Shown piece after piece: positions 17,974 through 27,627 of a stretch of DNA of 64,000 nucleotides. Location of the stretch: NCBI GenBank assembly GCA_021740625.1, contig JAIOZK010000016.1, positions 1-64,000 of the forward strand, given 5' to 3'. The position numbers were made by a program, and so were the translations under genes. How positions within the stretch are numbered: position 1 is the first letter of the stretch; every line of letters begins with the position of its first letter. The notes beneath the pieces are model-generated. The model had not been told where the DNA came from. It saw only the letters and a program-made list of their open reading frames with translations, and ran no database searches. This DNA comes from Bacteroidales bacterium. GTDB taxonomy: Bacteria > Bacteroidota > Bacteroidia > Bacteroidales > JAIOZK01.

Positions 17974-18690
17974 TTACTTCTCAATTTTAACCACTATACG
18001 CTCAACGATTTGTTTTGCTGTGGTTAAAGTGCTCAAATCAGTGTATAGTTTTCCGTCTTTTCCAGAATAATGCCCGTGGCCAATTGGGTTCATGAAATAT
18101 TCCTGTTTTTGAGAGTTCCGGTCGATGACAGCCTCATAAATAATAGAAGGCTGGCTGGAGCTTTTGTATTCAGTATCATCCGGGTACTTGGTATTGGTCC
18201 AGTATTCGTTCCAGTCCCAGCTCTGATTGATCTCGAAAAGAATGCGAAAACGATCCGGCAATTTATTTGAAGATTTGCTGATCAGCACAAAGTCCGAAGG
18301 TGGCGTGGGACCTGTAATGGCATCCGCCACAGGCTCTTCCGGAGCGGGCAGGTACAATCCGTCTTTTGCCTTTACCCCTCTTTGATGCGACCAATATGGC
18401 AATGCTGCCGGTCTGCGGATCGTACCGGGTTGCCATTTACCGGAAGAGGCATCACCATGACGGAAAACACTCGTTCCAATGGACTGCGCCACATACAATG
18501 TTTCCATGAAATTACTGTCCATATCCTCTATCCAGATAGCCATCAGGGGGTAATTGTGCTCATCTTCTTCCCGGAATTCCAGCATGACCTCAATTCCTTC
18601 TGCCCCCACATTGGTCCACAGCGTATCCTGTGCCTGCAGGTAAATCCCTGCAAACATTAAAATCCCAAATATTAAATTTCTTTTTTTCAT
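17974..18690 (-). CDS. Exported DUF2271-like protein
   Basis: Counted from the ATG at 18688-18690, this is a 238-residue protein with a clean signal peptide (MKKRNLIFGILMFAGIYLQA). The mature part has EVMLEFREEDEHNYPLMAIW then IEDMDSNFMETLYVAQS, and a later segment FRILFEINQSWDWNEYW. This order resembles DUF2271 proteins, which are periplasmic and beta-rich. It ends 110 bp before the start of the DUF2271 gene's upstream neighbour, a TonB receptor on the same strand, so the two may form an operon. The DUF2271 assignment is from memory of the family pattern; the biochemical role is unknown. Confidence 0.6.
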   Translation of the reverse strand: MKKRNLIFGILMFAGIYLQAQDTLWTNVGAEGIEVMLEFREEDEHNYPLMAIWIEDMDSNFMETLYVAQSIGTSVFRHGDASSGKWQPGTIRRPAALPYWSHQRGVKAKDGLYLPAPEEPVADAITGPTPPSDFVLISKSSNKLPDRFRILFEINQSWDWNEYWTNTKYPDDTEYKSSSQPSIIYEAVIDRNSQKQEYFMNPIGHGHYSGKDGKLYTDLSTLTTAKQIVERIVVKIEK

Positions 18691-18799
18691 TATTATAATT
18701 TTGTTTATTGTCAATCAACCATCTCTGTAATCCATCTTACTGCCGACTGCTTACTGCCGACTGCTCACAGTCACCCCATGACTTACGAAAACTCCAAAT

Positions 18800-21193
18800 C
18801 TAAAACTCCACAATCACCCCAACCGTCGGCAACACCGTCCCCGACTCCGACTGTATTCTTCTCAATTCATACAACTGCTGACTGTAAGGATCATCCGGGT
18901 TGATGATCACCGGGTTGCCGTTCTCATCAAGATTGGTCAGGTTATCCTGTTCATCCGCTTTAAAATTGTAGAGGTTTTGTATGTCGAGATAAAGATTCAA
19001 TGACCATTTATCAAAAAAATACTGTTTATCTACCCGGATATCGAGCTGGTGAAAATTTCCCAGTCGCAAAATGTTGTAGCGATCATAATCCAGATAGGCA
19101 CGTCCCCGTGCATCCCAGGCGGGTCGTTTTTCCGAGGTGGCAATATCATAAGGCGTATAAGGTGTACCGCCCACAAAACGCCATTTGGCGCCCACATCCC
19201 AGTTGCGGGGGAGGCTTTTTAGTACCGTCAGGTTGAGAATATGTTTATTGTCCCAGCGGGACGGGATGAATTCGTCATTCTTATCCTCAAACTCACTTCT
19301 CACAAAAGTGTAGGAAAGAATAATGTTGAAGCCTTTTAAATTCTTATCTCTTGCCAGCACTTCGAAGCCATAAGCCCTGCCGTTGCTTTTTGAAATAACT
19401 TCTTCATCCCCAAAAGTCCCAAAATCACCACCTTTGCTGGCGATAGCCACTGAATCATCAACAGAAAATGGATAATCCCTGTAATATTTGTAGAAGCCCT
19501 CCACCGTAATCCTGGAATTTTCATCCGGTAAAAATTCCAGTCCCGCTACCACATGATCTGATTCTATATATTTCAATCCATTTGCTTTATTCACCAAGAC
19601 ACCATCATTATTTCTGAATCCCAGGGTTGTATACGGAGGTCTCTGATAATAGATCCCGGTATTGAAATTCAAAAACCAGTTCTCGGTTAGCATGTAAGAA
19701 GCCGAAAAACGGGGTGAGAACTGCTCGAACATGTTCGACATTTCTTTTGAATAACTGCTGGCGTCCATTCTGATACCCAGTGATAGTGTCAGTTGATCCT
19801 GGAAAAAGCCCTTGCTCACCTGTCCGAAGGCATTCCAGTTGGCCACTTCCAGGTCGGAATTGTAATTGATCTCCCGCAGGGAATCCCGGATAAACACTTG
19901 CTGATAAGTATCATTGGAATATGTTGCATATTCCAGCCCTGCCCCATAATTGATCCGCCATGAGTTCAGACGGTTTACATGCTCATAGCGTACCTTGTTT
20001 TCGGCCTCTGCCGACTTATAATCAAATGTCTTCATGGAATCGATCTCCACATTGTTCTCGTATTTATAGGAACGGTTGTCGAGGTAGTTACGACTGATTA
20101 CCCAGGTGTCATATCCTTTGTCGCGGAAATGGCGGTAGCGTGCACCAATGGTATAACTCCATTGCTCATTCACAGGCAAATAACCCAGGATGAAGCGTTG
20201 GTCATCGTCGGGATCCTCCAGTCCTGTATTCAATTCGAACTGATCGATGGCACCCAGGCCGATGATGGTGAGTTCGTTCTTTTTATCAAAACGGTGCTTG
20301 TATTTGAATTGTGCATCATTATAGGTGGGCAGGAAAGGCAATCCCAATACATCAAAAAGAAAACCCAGGTAAGACCTCCTGGCAGAGAAGATAAGTCCCG
20401 ATTTTTCAGAGACAGGTCCATTGGCGGTAAGGGCAAGGTCGGAAGCACCTACTGCAGCCTTAAAATTCCAGTTTTCACGGTTGGGCTCGATCTGCTTGAA
20501 TTCAATTACTGAGCTAAGAGCATCGCCGCGGCTTGCTGGAAAAGCTCCGGAATAGAAATCCACTTCCCGAATAAAATCTACATTGATAATTCCAACGGGA
20601 CCACCCGAAGCACCCTGGGTAGAAAAGTGGTTCAGGTTGGGAATCTCGATGTCATCCAGGTAAAAGGTGTTTTCGCTGGCACCGCCTCCCCTAACGATCA
20701 CATCATTGCGAAAAGATACCGTGGAAGATACTCCCGGCAGGGATTGAATAACCTTAGAAATGTCCCGGTTGCCTCCCGGATTTTTTTCGATCTCTGAAAT
20801 ATCCAGCGAACGCATGGAAACAGGACTTTCTTTCATCCTGCGAAATGGAGAAGCCCTGATCTCCACTGTTTCCAGTTGTACGGTCTGTTCTTCCATGGGC
20901 AACTCCAGATACACCGATTTGGCATTGGTCACCAGCACATCCTCGGAAATATATTTTTTATATCCCACGGCTGTGGCAGCCAGGCGCACATAGCCGGGTT
21001 CCAGACCCGTAAAACTAAAATTTCCGTCCAGGTCGGAAGTGCTCCCAACCTGGGTCCCCCAGATCACGATGTTTGCAAATGGTATGGGTTCATTGTTGGA
21101 CGCATCGAAGATACGGCCTTCTATTTTACCCGACTGCGCAAAAATCGACAATGCCAGCCAGGTCATGATTATCAATAATGCTGTCTTTTTCAT
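18800..21193 (-). CDS. TonB-dependent receptor with carboxypeptidase-regulatory-like N-domain
   Basis: This 797-residue protein has a signal peptide (MKKTALLIIMTWLALSIFAQ). A CarboxypepD_reg-like domain follows (~22-105: GKIEGRIFDASNNEPIPFAN...). A plug domain comes next (~125-235), with VIQSLPGVSSTVSFRNDVIV and RGGGASENTFYLDDIEIPN, then a beta-barrel ending in an aromatic strand (TVLPTVGVIVEF). It would be an energised outer-membrane importer. No SusD-like lipoprotein is adjacent, which argues against a classical polysaccharide locus. The DUF2271-like protein downstream may be a partner. Confidence 0.9.
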   Translation of the reverse strand: MKKTALLIIMTWLALSIFAQSGKIEGRIFDASNNEPIPFANIVIWGTQVGSTSDLDGNFSFTGLEPGYVRLAATAVGYKKYISEDVLVTNAKSVYLELPMEEQTVQLETVEIRASPFRRMKESPVSMRSLDISEIEKNPGGNRDISKVIQSLPGVSSTVSFRNDVIVRGGGASENTFYLDDIEIPNLNHFSTQGASGGPVGIINVDFIREVDFYSGAFPASRGDALSSVIEFKQIEPNRENWNFKAAVGASDLALTANGPVSEKSGLIFSARRSYLGFLFDVLGLPFLPTYNDAQFKYKHRFDKKNELTIIGLGAIDQFELNTGLEDPDDDQRFILGYLPVNEQWSYTIGARYRHFRDKGYDTWVISRNYLDNRSYKYENNVEIDSMKTFDYKSAEAENKVRYEHVNRLNSWRINYGAGLEYATYSNDTYQQVFIRDSLREINYNSDLEVANWNAFGQVSKGFFQDQLTLSLGIRMDASSYSKEMSNMFEQFSPRFSASYMLTENWFLNFNTGIYYQRPPYTTLGFRNNDGVLVNKANGLKYIESDHVVAGLEFLPDENSRITVEGFYKYYRDYPFSVDDSVAIASKGGDFGTFGDEEVISKSNGRAYGFEVLARDKNLKGFNIILSYTFVRSEFEDKNDEFIPSRWDNKHILNLTVLKSLPRNWDVGAKWRFVGGTPYTPYDIATSEKRPAWDARGRAYLDYDRYNILRLGNFHQLDIRVDKQYFFDKWSLNLYLDIQNLYNFKADEQDNLTNLDENGNPVIINPDDPYSQQLYELRRIQSESGTVLPTVGVIVEF

Positions 21194-21375
21194 CTTGTGT
21201 AAAGTTATAAATTCCGCAATAATATTCTCATTCCAAAAACAACTTATATAAGATTTTGTTCATTGAAGGAATAGCAGGAATGTCAACCCGGATAATCAAA
21301 CAGTAGTCAGCAAAATGGAATTAAATCAGCACATAATCCCGGGATCATATTTCAGGCACAAAAAATCTTATATTT

Positions 21376-22170
21376 ATGTATATGGTTGGCGGAATATTGA
21401 CACCTATCCGTTTCATACAAATATCCGATTACGAAATTATCGTTTTTGCCCAAACAACTAAGCAAAACAGACTGGCAAAAGCTCACTTCAAAGTCGATAT
21501 TGAGTATCCACATCACTTACTGGTTTATACAATAACACCAACCACACAGGAAGAAGCACTACAAATTTCATCGATTGATCTGCAGATTGTTAATAATACC
21601 ATTGACTCCCTAATCGTGATATTAAGGGAAAATTATGTTGACCCTGAAAAAGGAAAAATTATGGCTGATTCATTGAACCACTACAAATCCGCCGGAAGAT
21701 ATAGTGGAATAACTGATGGATCTGTGTTGTCACTTCGCCTAACGAATGATCTCTGGCCTCTGTGTCATGATAAGCATCTTAGTGTTACCTATGGCAAGAT
21801 ATCCGAAGAAGACAATACACCGGCACCGGCATCAGAAAATGACAGTGCCAACAATTATGGTTTTCATAGTATTAAAGTTCTTGAAAATAATATCGGTTAC
21901 ATAAGAATCGATGAGTTTAATGGGACTGATAAAGGTAAAGAGGCAGCAGCTAAGGCATTTGAGTCAGTTAGTGACTGCGATGCCATAATTTTCGATTTAC
22001 GGTATAACATTGGAGGTTCACCAAAGCTTGTCAATTTACTCTACAGCTATCTGTTTTCTGAACCAACCTATGTAGGCAGCCGGTACGATAGGATCAAAAA
22101 TGATACAATTGATTTCTGGACTCATACTGATATACCAGGCAGACCCATTGGCGCTAACGTAGCTTTTTAA
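21376..22170 (+). pseudogene. S41-family peptidase fragment, truncated before the catalytic serine
   Basis: 264 residues are open. The segment IDSLIVILRENYVDPEKGK to LTNDLWPLCHDKHLSVTYG matches the N-terminal helical domain of S41/IRBP-type peptidases. IGYIRIDEFNGTDKGKEAAA and AIIFDLRYNIGGSPKLVNLL match the start of the protease core. The frame then stops after IPGRPIGANVAF, before the region that should hold the catalytic Ser and Lys. There is no signal peptide, and the N-terminus reads like the tail of a longer protein. This is best read as a decayed or internally deleted gene. A frameshift near 22130-22170 was not proven, since no continuation was recognised downstream. Confidence 0.6.
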
Positions 22171-22229
22171 CAATTTGTAAGAATTGATTTTCGACTGCCC
22201 AATCCATCATTCCATTCATATGCAATAAA

Positions 22230-23009
22230 TTAAACCGATTTTGCCCGAAACCACAAGCGATATACAATGAATACTACGATCAAACCGGATAGCAAATAAA
22301 CTGAATAATCTGATAACGGGACCGGAGATGTTTGCTCTGAGAATTCGTAATTATCCACATACATCTGACTTTCGAGCGGAAGACCTGTTTCATCATAACC
22401 GTATAGGTCGAGCACAGCCAATTGTTTGATACCCGGCTCGGGGCCATATGCTGTTTTACTACTATACTGCCAGGTGTGAATCAAATTACCTTCGATGAAA
22501 ACTTCGGCGATATCATTATCAAGATCGATATCATTTACTATCCTGATCCATTCTCCCTGGGGATATGAGAAGGTTGCAGCTGCGGCATCTTCAAGTCGCA
22601 AAGCGCCCGATGCATCGGTAAAGAAAACACAATCAAATGCCCAGGTTTCGTTTGTTCCGAATTCCATCATGATGTTGTAATAGCCACTTTTCCCTGGCGG
22701 GATAAAAGCGTAAAAACTGATCCTGTACTTACCGCTGGTCCGGTTGCCCAGGTCATTCACAATATCATTGTCAGGAACAATGAGTACCGACTTCGTTGGA
22801 CTGAAGGCCTGATCATCACTAATGACAGCCTGCTCATAAGCATATCCAAACCAGGGCGACCACGCCGGAGATTCCTCTGCCAGGTAATCACCTGTTTGGT
22901 AAGTCTCGAAATTATCCGAATAAATTTGTTGAAAAGTCTGTGAAACTACTGAAACGCAAAATAATAGGATGCCTGCCAGAACTGCGATTTTGAGGTGTAC
23001 TTTTTCCAT
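22230..23009 (-). CDS. Exported protein with VPLSD-type C-terminal membrane anchor
   Basis: A 259-residue protein from the ATG at 23007-23009 has a signal peptide (KIAVLAGILLFCVSVVSQ) directly after the start, so the longer upstream frame is rejected. The mature domain (~25-215) looks like a laminin-G/concanavalin-type jelly roll: FETYQTGDYLAEESPAW, GKYRISFYAFIPPGKSGYY, DIAEVFIEGNLIHTWQY. The C-terminus is tripartite: SPVPLSDYSVY, a hydrophobic segment LLSGLIVVFIVYRLWF, and a basic end RAKSV. The same arrangement ends the protein at 39893-40579. This suggests a dedicated C-terminal sorting or anchoring signal. Ligand unknown. Confidence 0.7.
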   Translation of the reverse strand: MEKVHLKIAVLAGILLFCVSVVSQTFQQIYSDNFETYQTGDYLAEESPAWSPWFGYAYEQAVISDDQAFSPTKSVLIVPDNDIVNDLGNRTSGKYRISFYAFIPPGKSGYYNIMMEFGTNETWAFDCVFFTDASGALRLEDAAAATFSYPQGEWIRIVNDIDLDNDIAEVFIEGNLIHTWQYSSKTAYGPEPGIKQLAVLDLYGYDETGLPLESQMYVDNYEFSEQTSPVPLSDYSVYLLSGLIVVFIVYRLWFRAKSV

Positions 23010-23138
23010 CTTAAATCTGATTTTGTTTGAGAAACAAGAATAAACAAAGGGAGCAACAACCAAAAATAAAAAAATAATTGAATATTTGTATATTTGGTTT
23101 GATTTATCAGGGTAGATCAGGATTTTAATTTTCAACAA

Positions 23139-24377
23139 ATGGAAAAATTTTCTACTGTATATATCAGGGAAAAGAAAACAACACAACAGGTAAAAATCAC
23201 TTCGGACCTGAAACCATTCATTGAAGATGGCATCACGAAAAAATGGCAATCGCTGATAGACACTGCTGCCCGGCTCGCAAAGGTTCCATCCGGCCTGATC
23301 ATGAAACTGAATAAAGACACAATCGAAGTATTCCTAAAAAGCAATACAAAAGGAAATCCTTATAAGGCAGGGGAAAAAGCCAGGCTGATATACGGGCTCT
23401 ACTGTGAAACGGTCATCGGAACACAGCAAAAACTGCTTGTTCCCGATGCGAGGAAGGATGAAGTCTGGAAAGAGAACAATCCTGATGTTGATATTGATAT
23501 GATCGCTTACCTGGGTTACCCGATAAACTGGCCCGATGGAGAAGTATTCGGCACTGTTTGCCTTCTGGATAATAAAGAGAATCAATTTGACAAGGACCGT
23601 GATGATCTGCTCAAACATATCAAACAGCATATTGAAGATGACCTGAAACTAATCATGATGAATCAGGAACTAAGCAAAATGAATCAGGAACTTGAGAAAT
23701 CCAATAAAACAAAATCCAAATTCCTGTCATTAATTTCTCACGATATCAGGGGAAGCATCGGCACCCTGGATGAGTTGCTTAAAATCGTGGTAGCAGAATT
23801 GGATAATTATGACAAAGAATACTTAAAAAAGATACTCCATTCCTTAAGCCAGAATGCCTCAACCTCTTTCGAAACACTGAACAATATGCTGTTATGGGCA
23901 AAGAATGATCTTATACGAATAAAGCCGGATTATCAGTCAGCAGACCTCATTGAAATCATTGACAAAGTATTGCTGTTCTTCAAACAAAGTATTGCGCTGA
24001 AAGGAATAAAAGTCACCAAATCATATTACGCGAAAAAAGCTTTGATTGAAACGGATATTGATATGATTGGTGTTGTATTGCGAAATATTATTTCGAATGC
24101 AATTAAATACAATAATAACAATGGAACGTTGAAAATCTCTATCTCAGTGAAGCAAAATAAACATGATATCATGATTCAGGATACAGGAAAAGGAATGCAT
24201 GAAAGCACTGTAAACAAACTGTTTCAGTATAACAAGTATCCTGCTGAAGATAGCAGAGAGGCAGACAGTTCTGGAATAGGATTGATGCTTACAAAAGAAT
24301 TTGCTGATAAAATCGGAGCTGAACTTATCGTTAAAAGCAAACCGAACAAAGGAACATCTTTTACAATAAGAATTTAA
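23139..24377 (+). CDS. Soluble GAF-domain sensor histidine kinase
   Basis: This 412-residue protein lacks signal peptide and membrane segments. Residues ~35-165 resemble a GAF domain (ARLIYGLYCETVIG, LGYPINWPDGEVFGTVCLLD). A coiled coil follows (~165-192), then a HisKA H-box with His201 in FLSLISHDIRGSIG. The HATPase domain has an N-box NIISNAIKYNNNNG, G1 DTGKGM and G2 SSGIGLMLTKEF. It would autophosphorylate His201 in response to a cytosolic cue. No response regulator is adjacent, so it is an orphan kinase here. A -7 candidate TATATTTG lies at 23089-23096. Confidence 0.9.
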   Translation: MEKFSTVYIREKKTTQQVKITSDLKPFIEDGITKKWQSLIDTAARLAKVPSGLIMKLNKDTIEVFLKSNTKGNPYKAGEKARLIYGLYCETVIGTQQKLLVPDARKDEVWKENNPDVDIDMIAYLGYPINWPDGEVFGTVCLLDNKENQFDKDRDDLLKHIKQHIEDDLKLIMMNQELSKMNQELEKSNKTKSKFLSLISHDIRGSIGTLDELLKIVVAELDNYDKEYLKKILHSLSQNASTSFETLNNMLLWAKNDLIRIKPDYQSADLIEIIDKVLLFFKQSIALKGIKVTKSYYAKKALIETDIDMIGVVLRNIISNAIKYNNNNGTLKISISVKQNKHDIMIQDTGKGMHESTVNKLFQYNKYPAEDSREADSSGIGLMLTKEFADKIGAELIVKSKPNKGTSFTIRI

Positions 24378-24464
24378 GAAAAACACTTTGTTTCCAAATC
24401 AACACCCTGTACATGAATACTTACCACTTCATAAATTAAAAGTGTTATATCAATTTCTATAAAT

Positions 24465-24534
24465 AATGAACTACCCCGCCGCAGAGCAGCGGGGTATCAA
24501 AAGGAAAAACTTGTCCGCCTACTGGCGGATTAAA
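24465..24534. repeat. REP-like two-hairpin element, copy B
   Basis: This is the best-preserved copy. ACCCCGC and GCGGGGT form one perfect stem; GTCCGCC and GGCGGAT form the second (6-bp core TCCGCC/GGCGGA). The unit starts AATGAACTACCCCGCCGCAG. It lies in the convergent gap between the histidine kinase and the photolyase. Confidence 0.8.
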
Positions 24535-24550
24535 ATTTGCTGACTATCAA

Positions 24551-25858
24551 CTACGCTTCATTACTAACGGCCTCCTTATACACCCGCAATGCTCTTTCCC
24601 TGGCGCTTTTATGATCCGTAACAGGATCAGGATATTTGCTGGTTCCCAGCTCCGGAATCCACTTTTTACAATATTTCATTTCAGGATCGAACTTTTCCTG
24701 CTGCGTACCCGGATTGAATATCCTGAAGTATGGCGCAGCATCGCATCCGCTACCGGTCACCCACTGCCAGTTACCCACGTTGGACGACTGTTCAAAATCC
24801 AGCAACTTCATTGCAAAATAGGATTCTCCCCATCGCCAGTCGATGAGCAGGTGTTTGACCAGGAAGCTGGCCGTGATCATGCGGACACGGTTATGCATGA
24901 AACCGGTGGCGTTCAGCTCGCGCATACCCGCATCCACCATGGGAAAGCCGGTCCTGCCATCGCACCAGTCTTTAAAATCCCGGGTGTCGTTTCTCCAGGC
25001 TATAGCGTCATACCTGGGTTTGAAAGCTTTATCAATTGTCTGGGGAAAATGCCAGAGGATCATCATGAAAAATTCACGCCATATGAGCTCTTTCAAATAG
25101 GTGGTACTCAGGTTGCGCACATGGTTTACAAGTTTGCGAATGCTGATGGTCCCAAAGCGTAAATGCACACCCAGGCGCGAAGTAGCTTCCAGCGCTGGAA
25201 TGTTCCTGAATTGTTCATAATTACGGATCAGGTCGTCGAGCACTTCTGATGAGGGAAAACTAAAATCGATTTTCTTAAAGTTGAGCTCATGCAGAGATGG
25301 CATATGCAACTGCCCGGTTTTGAGAAAGTTTTCACCCAGGGCACTGATATTATATCGTGGCAATTCACCCTCATCCAATTTCTCCAGCCATTTCTTGCTA
25401 TAGGGCGTATAAACCATATAAGGTTTACCGTCATCCTTCAAAATCTCCTCCTTTTCAAAGATGACCTGATCTTTGAAGGTTTCAAAGCCAATCCCCTTTT
25501 CTGCAAGGAATGAACCTACTTTTTCGTCCCGGTGCCGGGCATAGGGTTCATAATCTCTGTTGGTAAACACAGTTTCAATATCATATTCCTCAACCAGCTT
25601 TTTGAAAGCCTGCAGGGGTTCATCGTGCATGATCTTTACAGCAGATCCGTGATGATCCAGTACTACGTTCATGCGGTCCAGGAAATGATGGATAAAGGTC
25701 AGACGCTTGTCTTCCTTTTCTTCTAGCTTACCAAGAATGATCTTGTCGAAAATAAAAAGTGGTAAAACCGGTTTATCAGCCTTGAGCGCTTCATGCAGCC
25801 CGTGGTTATCATCCAGCCTTAAATCCCTTCTGAACCAGAAAACATTGATCTTTTTCAT
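24551..25858 (-). CDS. phr: Deoxyribodipyrimidine photolyase (class I CPD photolyase/cryptochrome family)
   Basis: This 435-residue flavoprotein has an N-terminal alpha/beta antenna domain (INVFWFRRDLRLDDNHGLHE). Its FAD-binding helical domain contains LGVHLRFGTISIRKL, LKELIWREFFMMILWHFP, FPMVDAGMRELNATGFMHNR and SNVGNWQWVTGSGCDAAPYF. These are the diagnostic class I photolyase blocks that bind FAD and the pyrimidine dimer. It repairs cyclobutane dimers with blue light. It begins 3 bp upstream of a gap to the DUF1295 gene stop, and an epimerase follows the same strand, so the three genes look like one photobiology-associated operon. Confidence 0.95.
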   Translation of the reverse strand: MKKINVFWFRRDLRLDDNHGLHEALKADKPVLPLFIFDKIILGKLEEKEDKRLTFIHHFLDRMNVVLDHHGSAVKIMHDEPLQAFKKLVEEYDIETVFTNRDYEPYARHRDEKVGSFLAEKGIGFETFKDQVIFEKEEILKDDGKPYMVYTPYSKKWLEKLDEGELPRYNISALGENFLKTGQLHMPSLHELNFKKIDFSFPSSEVLDDLIRNYEQFRNIPALEATSRLGVHLRFGTISIRKLVNHVRNLSTTYLKELIWREFFMMILWHFPQTIDKAFKPRYDAIAWRNDTRDFKDWCDGRTGFPMVDAGMRELNATGFMHNRVRMITASFLVKHLLIDWRWGESYFAMKLLDFEQSSNVGNWQWVTGSGCDAAPYFRIFNPGTQQEKFDPEMKYCKKWIPELGTSKYPDPVTDHKSARERALRVYKEAVSNEA

Positions 25859-25860
25859 AG

Positions 25861-26640
25861 TTAAAATTTTATAAATGGAAAAAATACCGGTGTTCTTTTT
25901 TTATAAGCTTCCCAGTCTTCCCTGCCTTCGTATTTTTTCTCCAGCATGGGTACACCTGAGCCATAGCGTAACAAGAATGTCATAACAAGAGGACTGATGA
26001 CGGCAATCCATCCCAGATTCGCTGGCAGGGCCATAAAAAATATTCCCCACCACAGGACAGCCTCACCAAAGTAATTGGGATGACGGGTATGCTTCCACAA
26101 ACCTTCTTCAATGATCCTGCCCTTGTTCTCAGGTTTTTTCTTGAATTGTGACATCTGGTAATCACCCACCACTTCAAAATAATAGCCGATCAGGAACAAG
26201 GCTATGCCAAGATAATGCAAAAAGCATATCTGTTCCGTCACTCCAGCAAAATTAATAATGATGGGCAGTGAGACGATCAGCATCACCAATCCTTGCAACA
26301 TAAACACCTTAAAAAATGCAATGAGCCAGGCCATTTTTCCCCACTGCTTCCGCCAGTTGGCATAGCGAAAGTCCTCTTCTTTTCCTTTGTTCCTGGCAAA
26401 GATGTGAATACTCAGTCGCAAGCCCCACAGGACTACCGCCAGCAGCATGATCAGTTGCGGCAAACCGTAATTCTCTGTATAGAAAAGCAATACCAGCGAA
26501 ACAATAATAAAGCCGCCTCCCCAGCCGATATCAACGATGGAATTGTCTTTGATAAACTGGGCAATGATATAAAAGACCAGCATGTAAATAAAGATGCTTA
26601 TCGCGCTTACCAGTACAAGTTCTGCAATCATATTTTGCAT
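25861..26640 (-). CDS. DUF1295 integral membrane protein (steroid 5-alpha-reductase-like)
   Basis: This 259-residue protein has about six or seven hydrophobic segments, for example ELVLVSAISIFIYMLVFYII and LIMLLAVVLWGLRLSIHIF. The family motif EEGLWKHTRHPNYFGEAVLW is the signature of DUF1295/ICMT/steroid-reductase-like enzymes. It is immediately followed by phr with only 2 bp between stop and start, implying translational coupling. Members of this family are often found near photolyases and fatty-acyl or lipid-modifying genes in Bacteroidota. Reaction unknown; reduction or methylation of a lipid is the family-level guess. Confidence 0.85.
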   Translation of the reverse strand: MQNMIAELVLVSAISIFIYMLVFYIIAQFIKDNSIVDIGWGGGFIIVSLVLLFYTENYGLPQLIMLLAVVLWGLRLSIHIFARNKGKEEDFRYANWRKQWGKMAWLIAFFKVFMLQGLVMLIVSLPIIINFAGVTEQICFLHYLGIALFLIGYYFEVVGDYQMSQFKKKPENKGRIIEEGLWKHTRHPNYFGEAVLWWGIFFMALPANLGWIAVISPLVMTFLLRYGSGVPMLEKKYEGREDWEAYKKRTPVFFPFIKF

Positions 26641-26727
26641 GTTTTTTTAACCACATATGGAGCTTTAATAGCGCCATGAAGGCATGGGTTCTATGCCCCC
26701 AAAAACCTTGAGGTTAAAAGTTAAACT

Positions 26728-27627
26728 TTATTTCAAAGTAATTTTTAAAGTTTCTTCCAATTCTTTGTATTCAAATTCAAATCCCGCCTGTTGCAACTTT
26801 TCCGGCAAAACTTTCTGGCTGAGCAACAGCATTTCTTTTACCATCCTACCCATCAGCGCCTTAAGCAATGATGCAGGAACATGGAACCAGTCGGGACGAT
26901 GCATTACAGCAGCCAGAATTTTCATAAATTCTTTCTGCCTGACAATACCCGGGCTAACAAGATTAATGGGCCCATTGATCTTATCATTTTCCATTGCAAA
27001 GCGGATGGCCCGCACCTCATCTTTTATGTGTATCCAGGGAAACCACTGCCTGCCATTACCGAAATGTCCTCCGAAAAACAACCTGACCGGTAAAGCGATT
27101 ACGGGAAGTATGCCTTTGCTTTTTCCCAGCACGAGGCTGGTTCTGAGCAAAACCTTCCTGCATGTCAGCCCGGAATTTACCAATATGCCTTCCCAATCTC
27201 TTACTATATCCGGCAGGAATCCTTTTCCGGGTGAGGCTTCTTCCGGCAGAGCCTCCTCCTTTCTGTCACCATAATAACCTACCGCTGATCCCTGCAAAAA
27301 AACATCCGGCGTATGCCCCGATTCCCTGATCAGATCTATAATTTTCTGGCTGAATCCGATCCGGCTTATTTTTATCTTCTCCTTGCGGGATTTCGTCCAT
27401 GGTCTTGCAAGAGTAGCCCCTGACAAATTGATAATGGCATTGGAATCCTGGATGGCTGACAGAACCTCTTCTTTATTGTTCAGGTCAACTTTTTCAGTCC
27501 GGTCGAAAATCTTATTAAGTTTTGCCTTGTTCCTGGAAACAGTGATGATTTCATGCCCTGCCGGCAACAATTCATCCACCAGGTTTTGTCCGATAAATCC
27601 GCTTGCACCAAAGATTAATATTTTCAT
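26728..27627 (-). CDS. TIGR01777-type SDR epimerase (YfcH/SulA-like)
   Basis: This 299-residue protein starts MKILIFGASGFIGQNLVDEL with a short-chain dehydrogenase GxxGxxG motif. NAIINLSGATLARPWTKSRK and FLQGSAVGYYGDRKEE (Tyr of the catalytic pair) match the TIGR01777 NAD-dependent epimerase family. So does the C-terminal DUF1731-like end (VPASLLKALMGRMVKEMLLL then SQKVLPEKLQ). It is the first gene of the minus-strand cluster with DUF1295 and phr. Physiological substrate is not known for the family. Confidence 0.85.
   Translation of the reverse strand: MKILIFGASGFIGQNLVDELLPAGHEIITVSRNKAKLNKIFDRTEKVDLNNKEEVLSAIQDSNAIINLSGATLARPWTKSRKEKIKISRIGFSQKIIDLIRESGHTPDVFLQGSAVGYYGDRKEEALPEEASPGKGFLPDIVRDWEGILVNSGLTCRKVLLRTSLVLGKSKGILPVIALPVRLFFGGHFGNGRQWFPWIHIKDEVRAIRFAMENDKINGPINLVSPGIVRQKEFMKILAAVMHRPDWFHVPASLLKALMGRMVKEMLLLSQKVLPEKLQQAGFEFEYKELEETLKITLK

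Noticed and set aside
23139-24377. Histidine kinase considered as a photoreceptor linked to the nearby photolyase
   Set aside because: No Cys or PAS/PHY features of phytochromes are visible, and the genes are convergent and separated by a REP-like unit.
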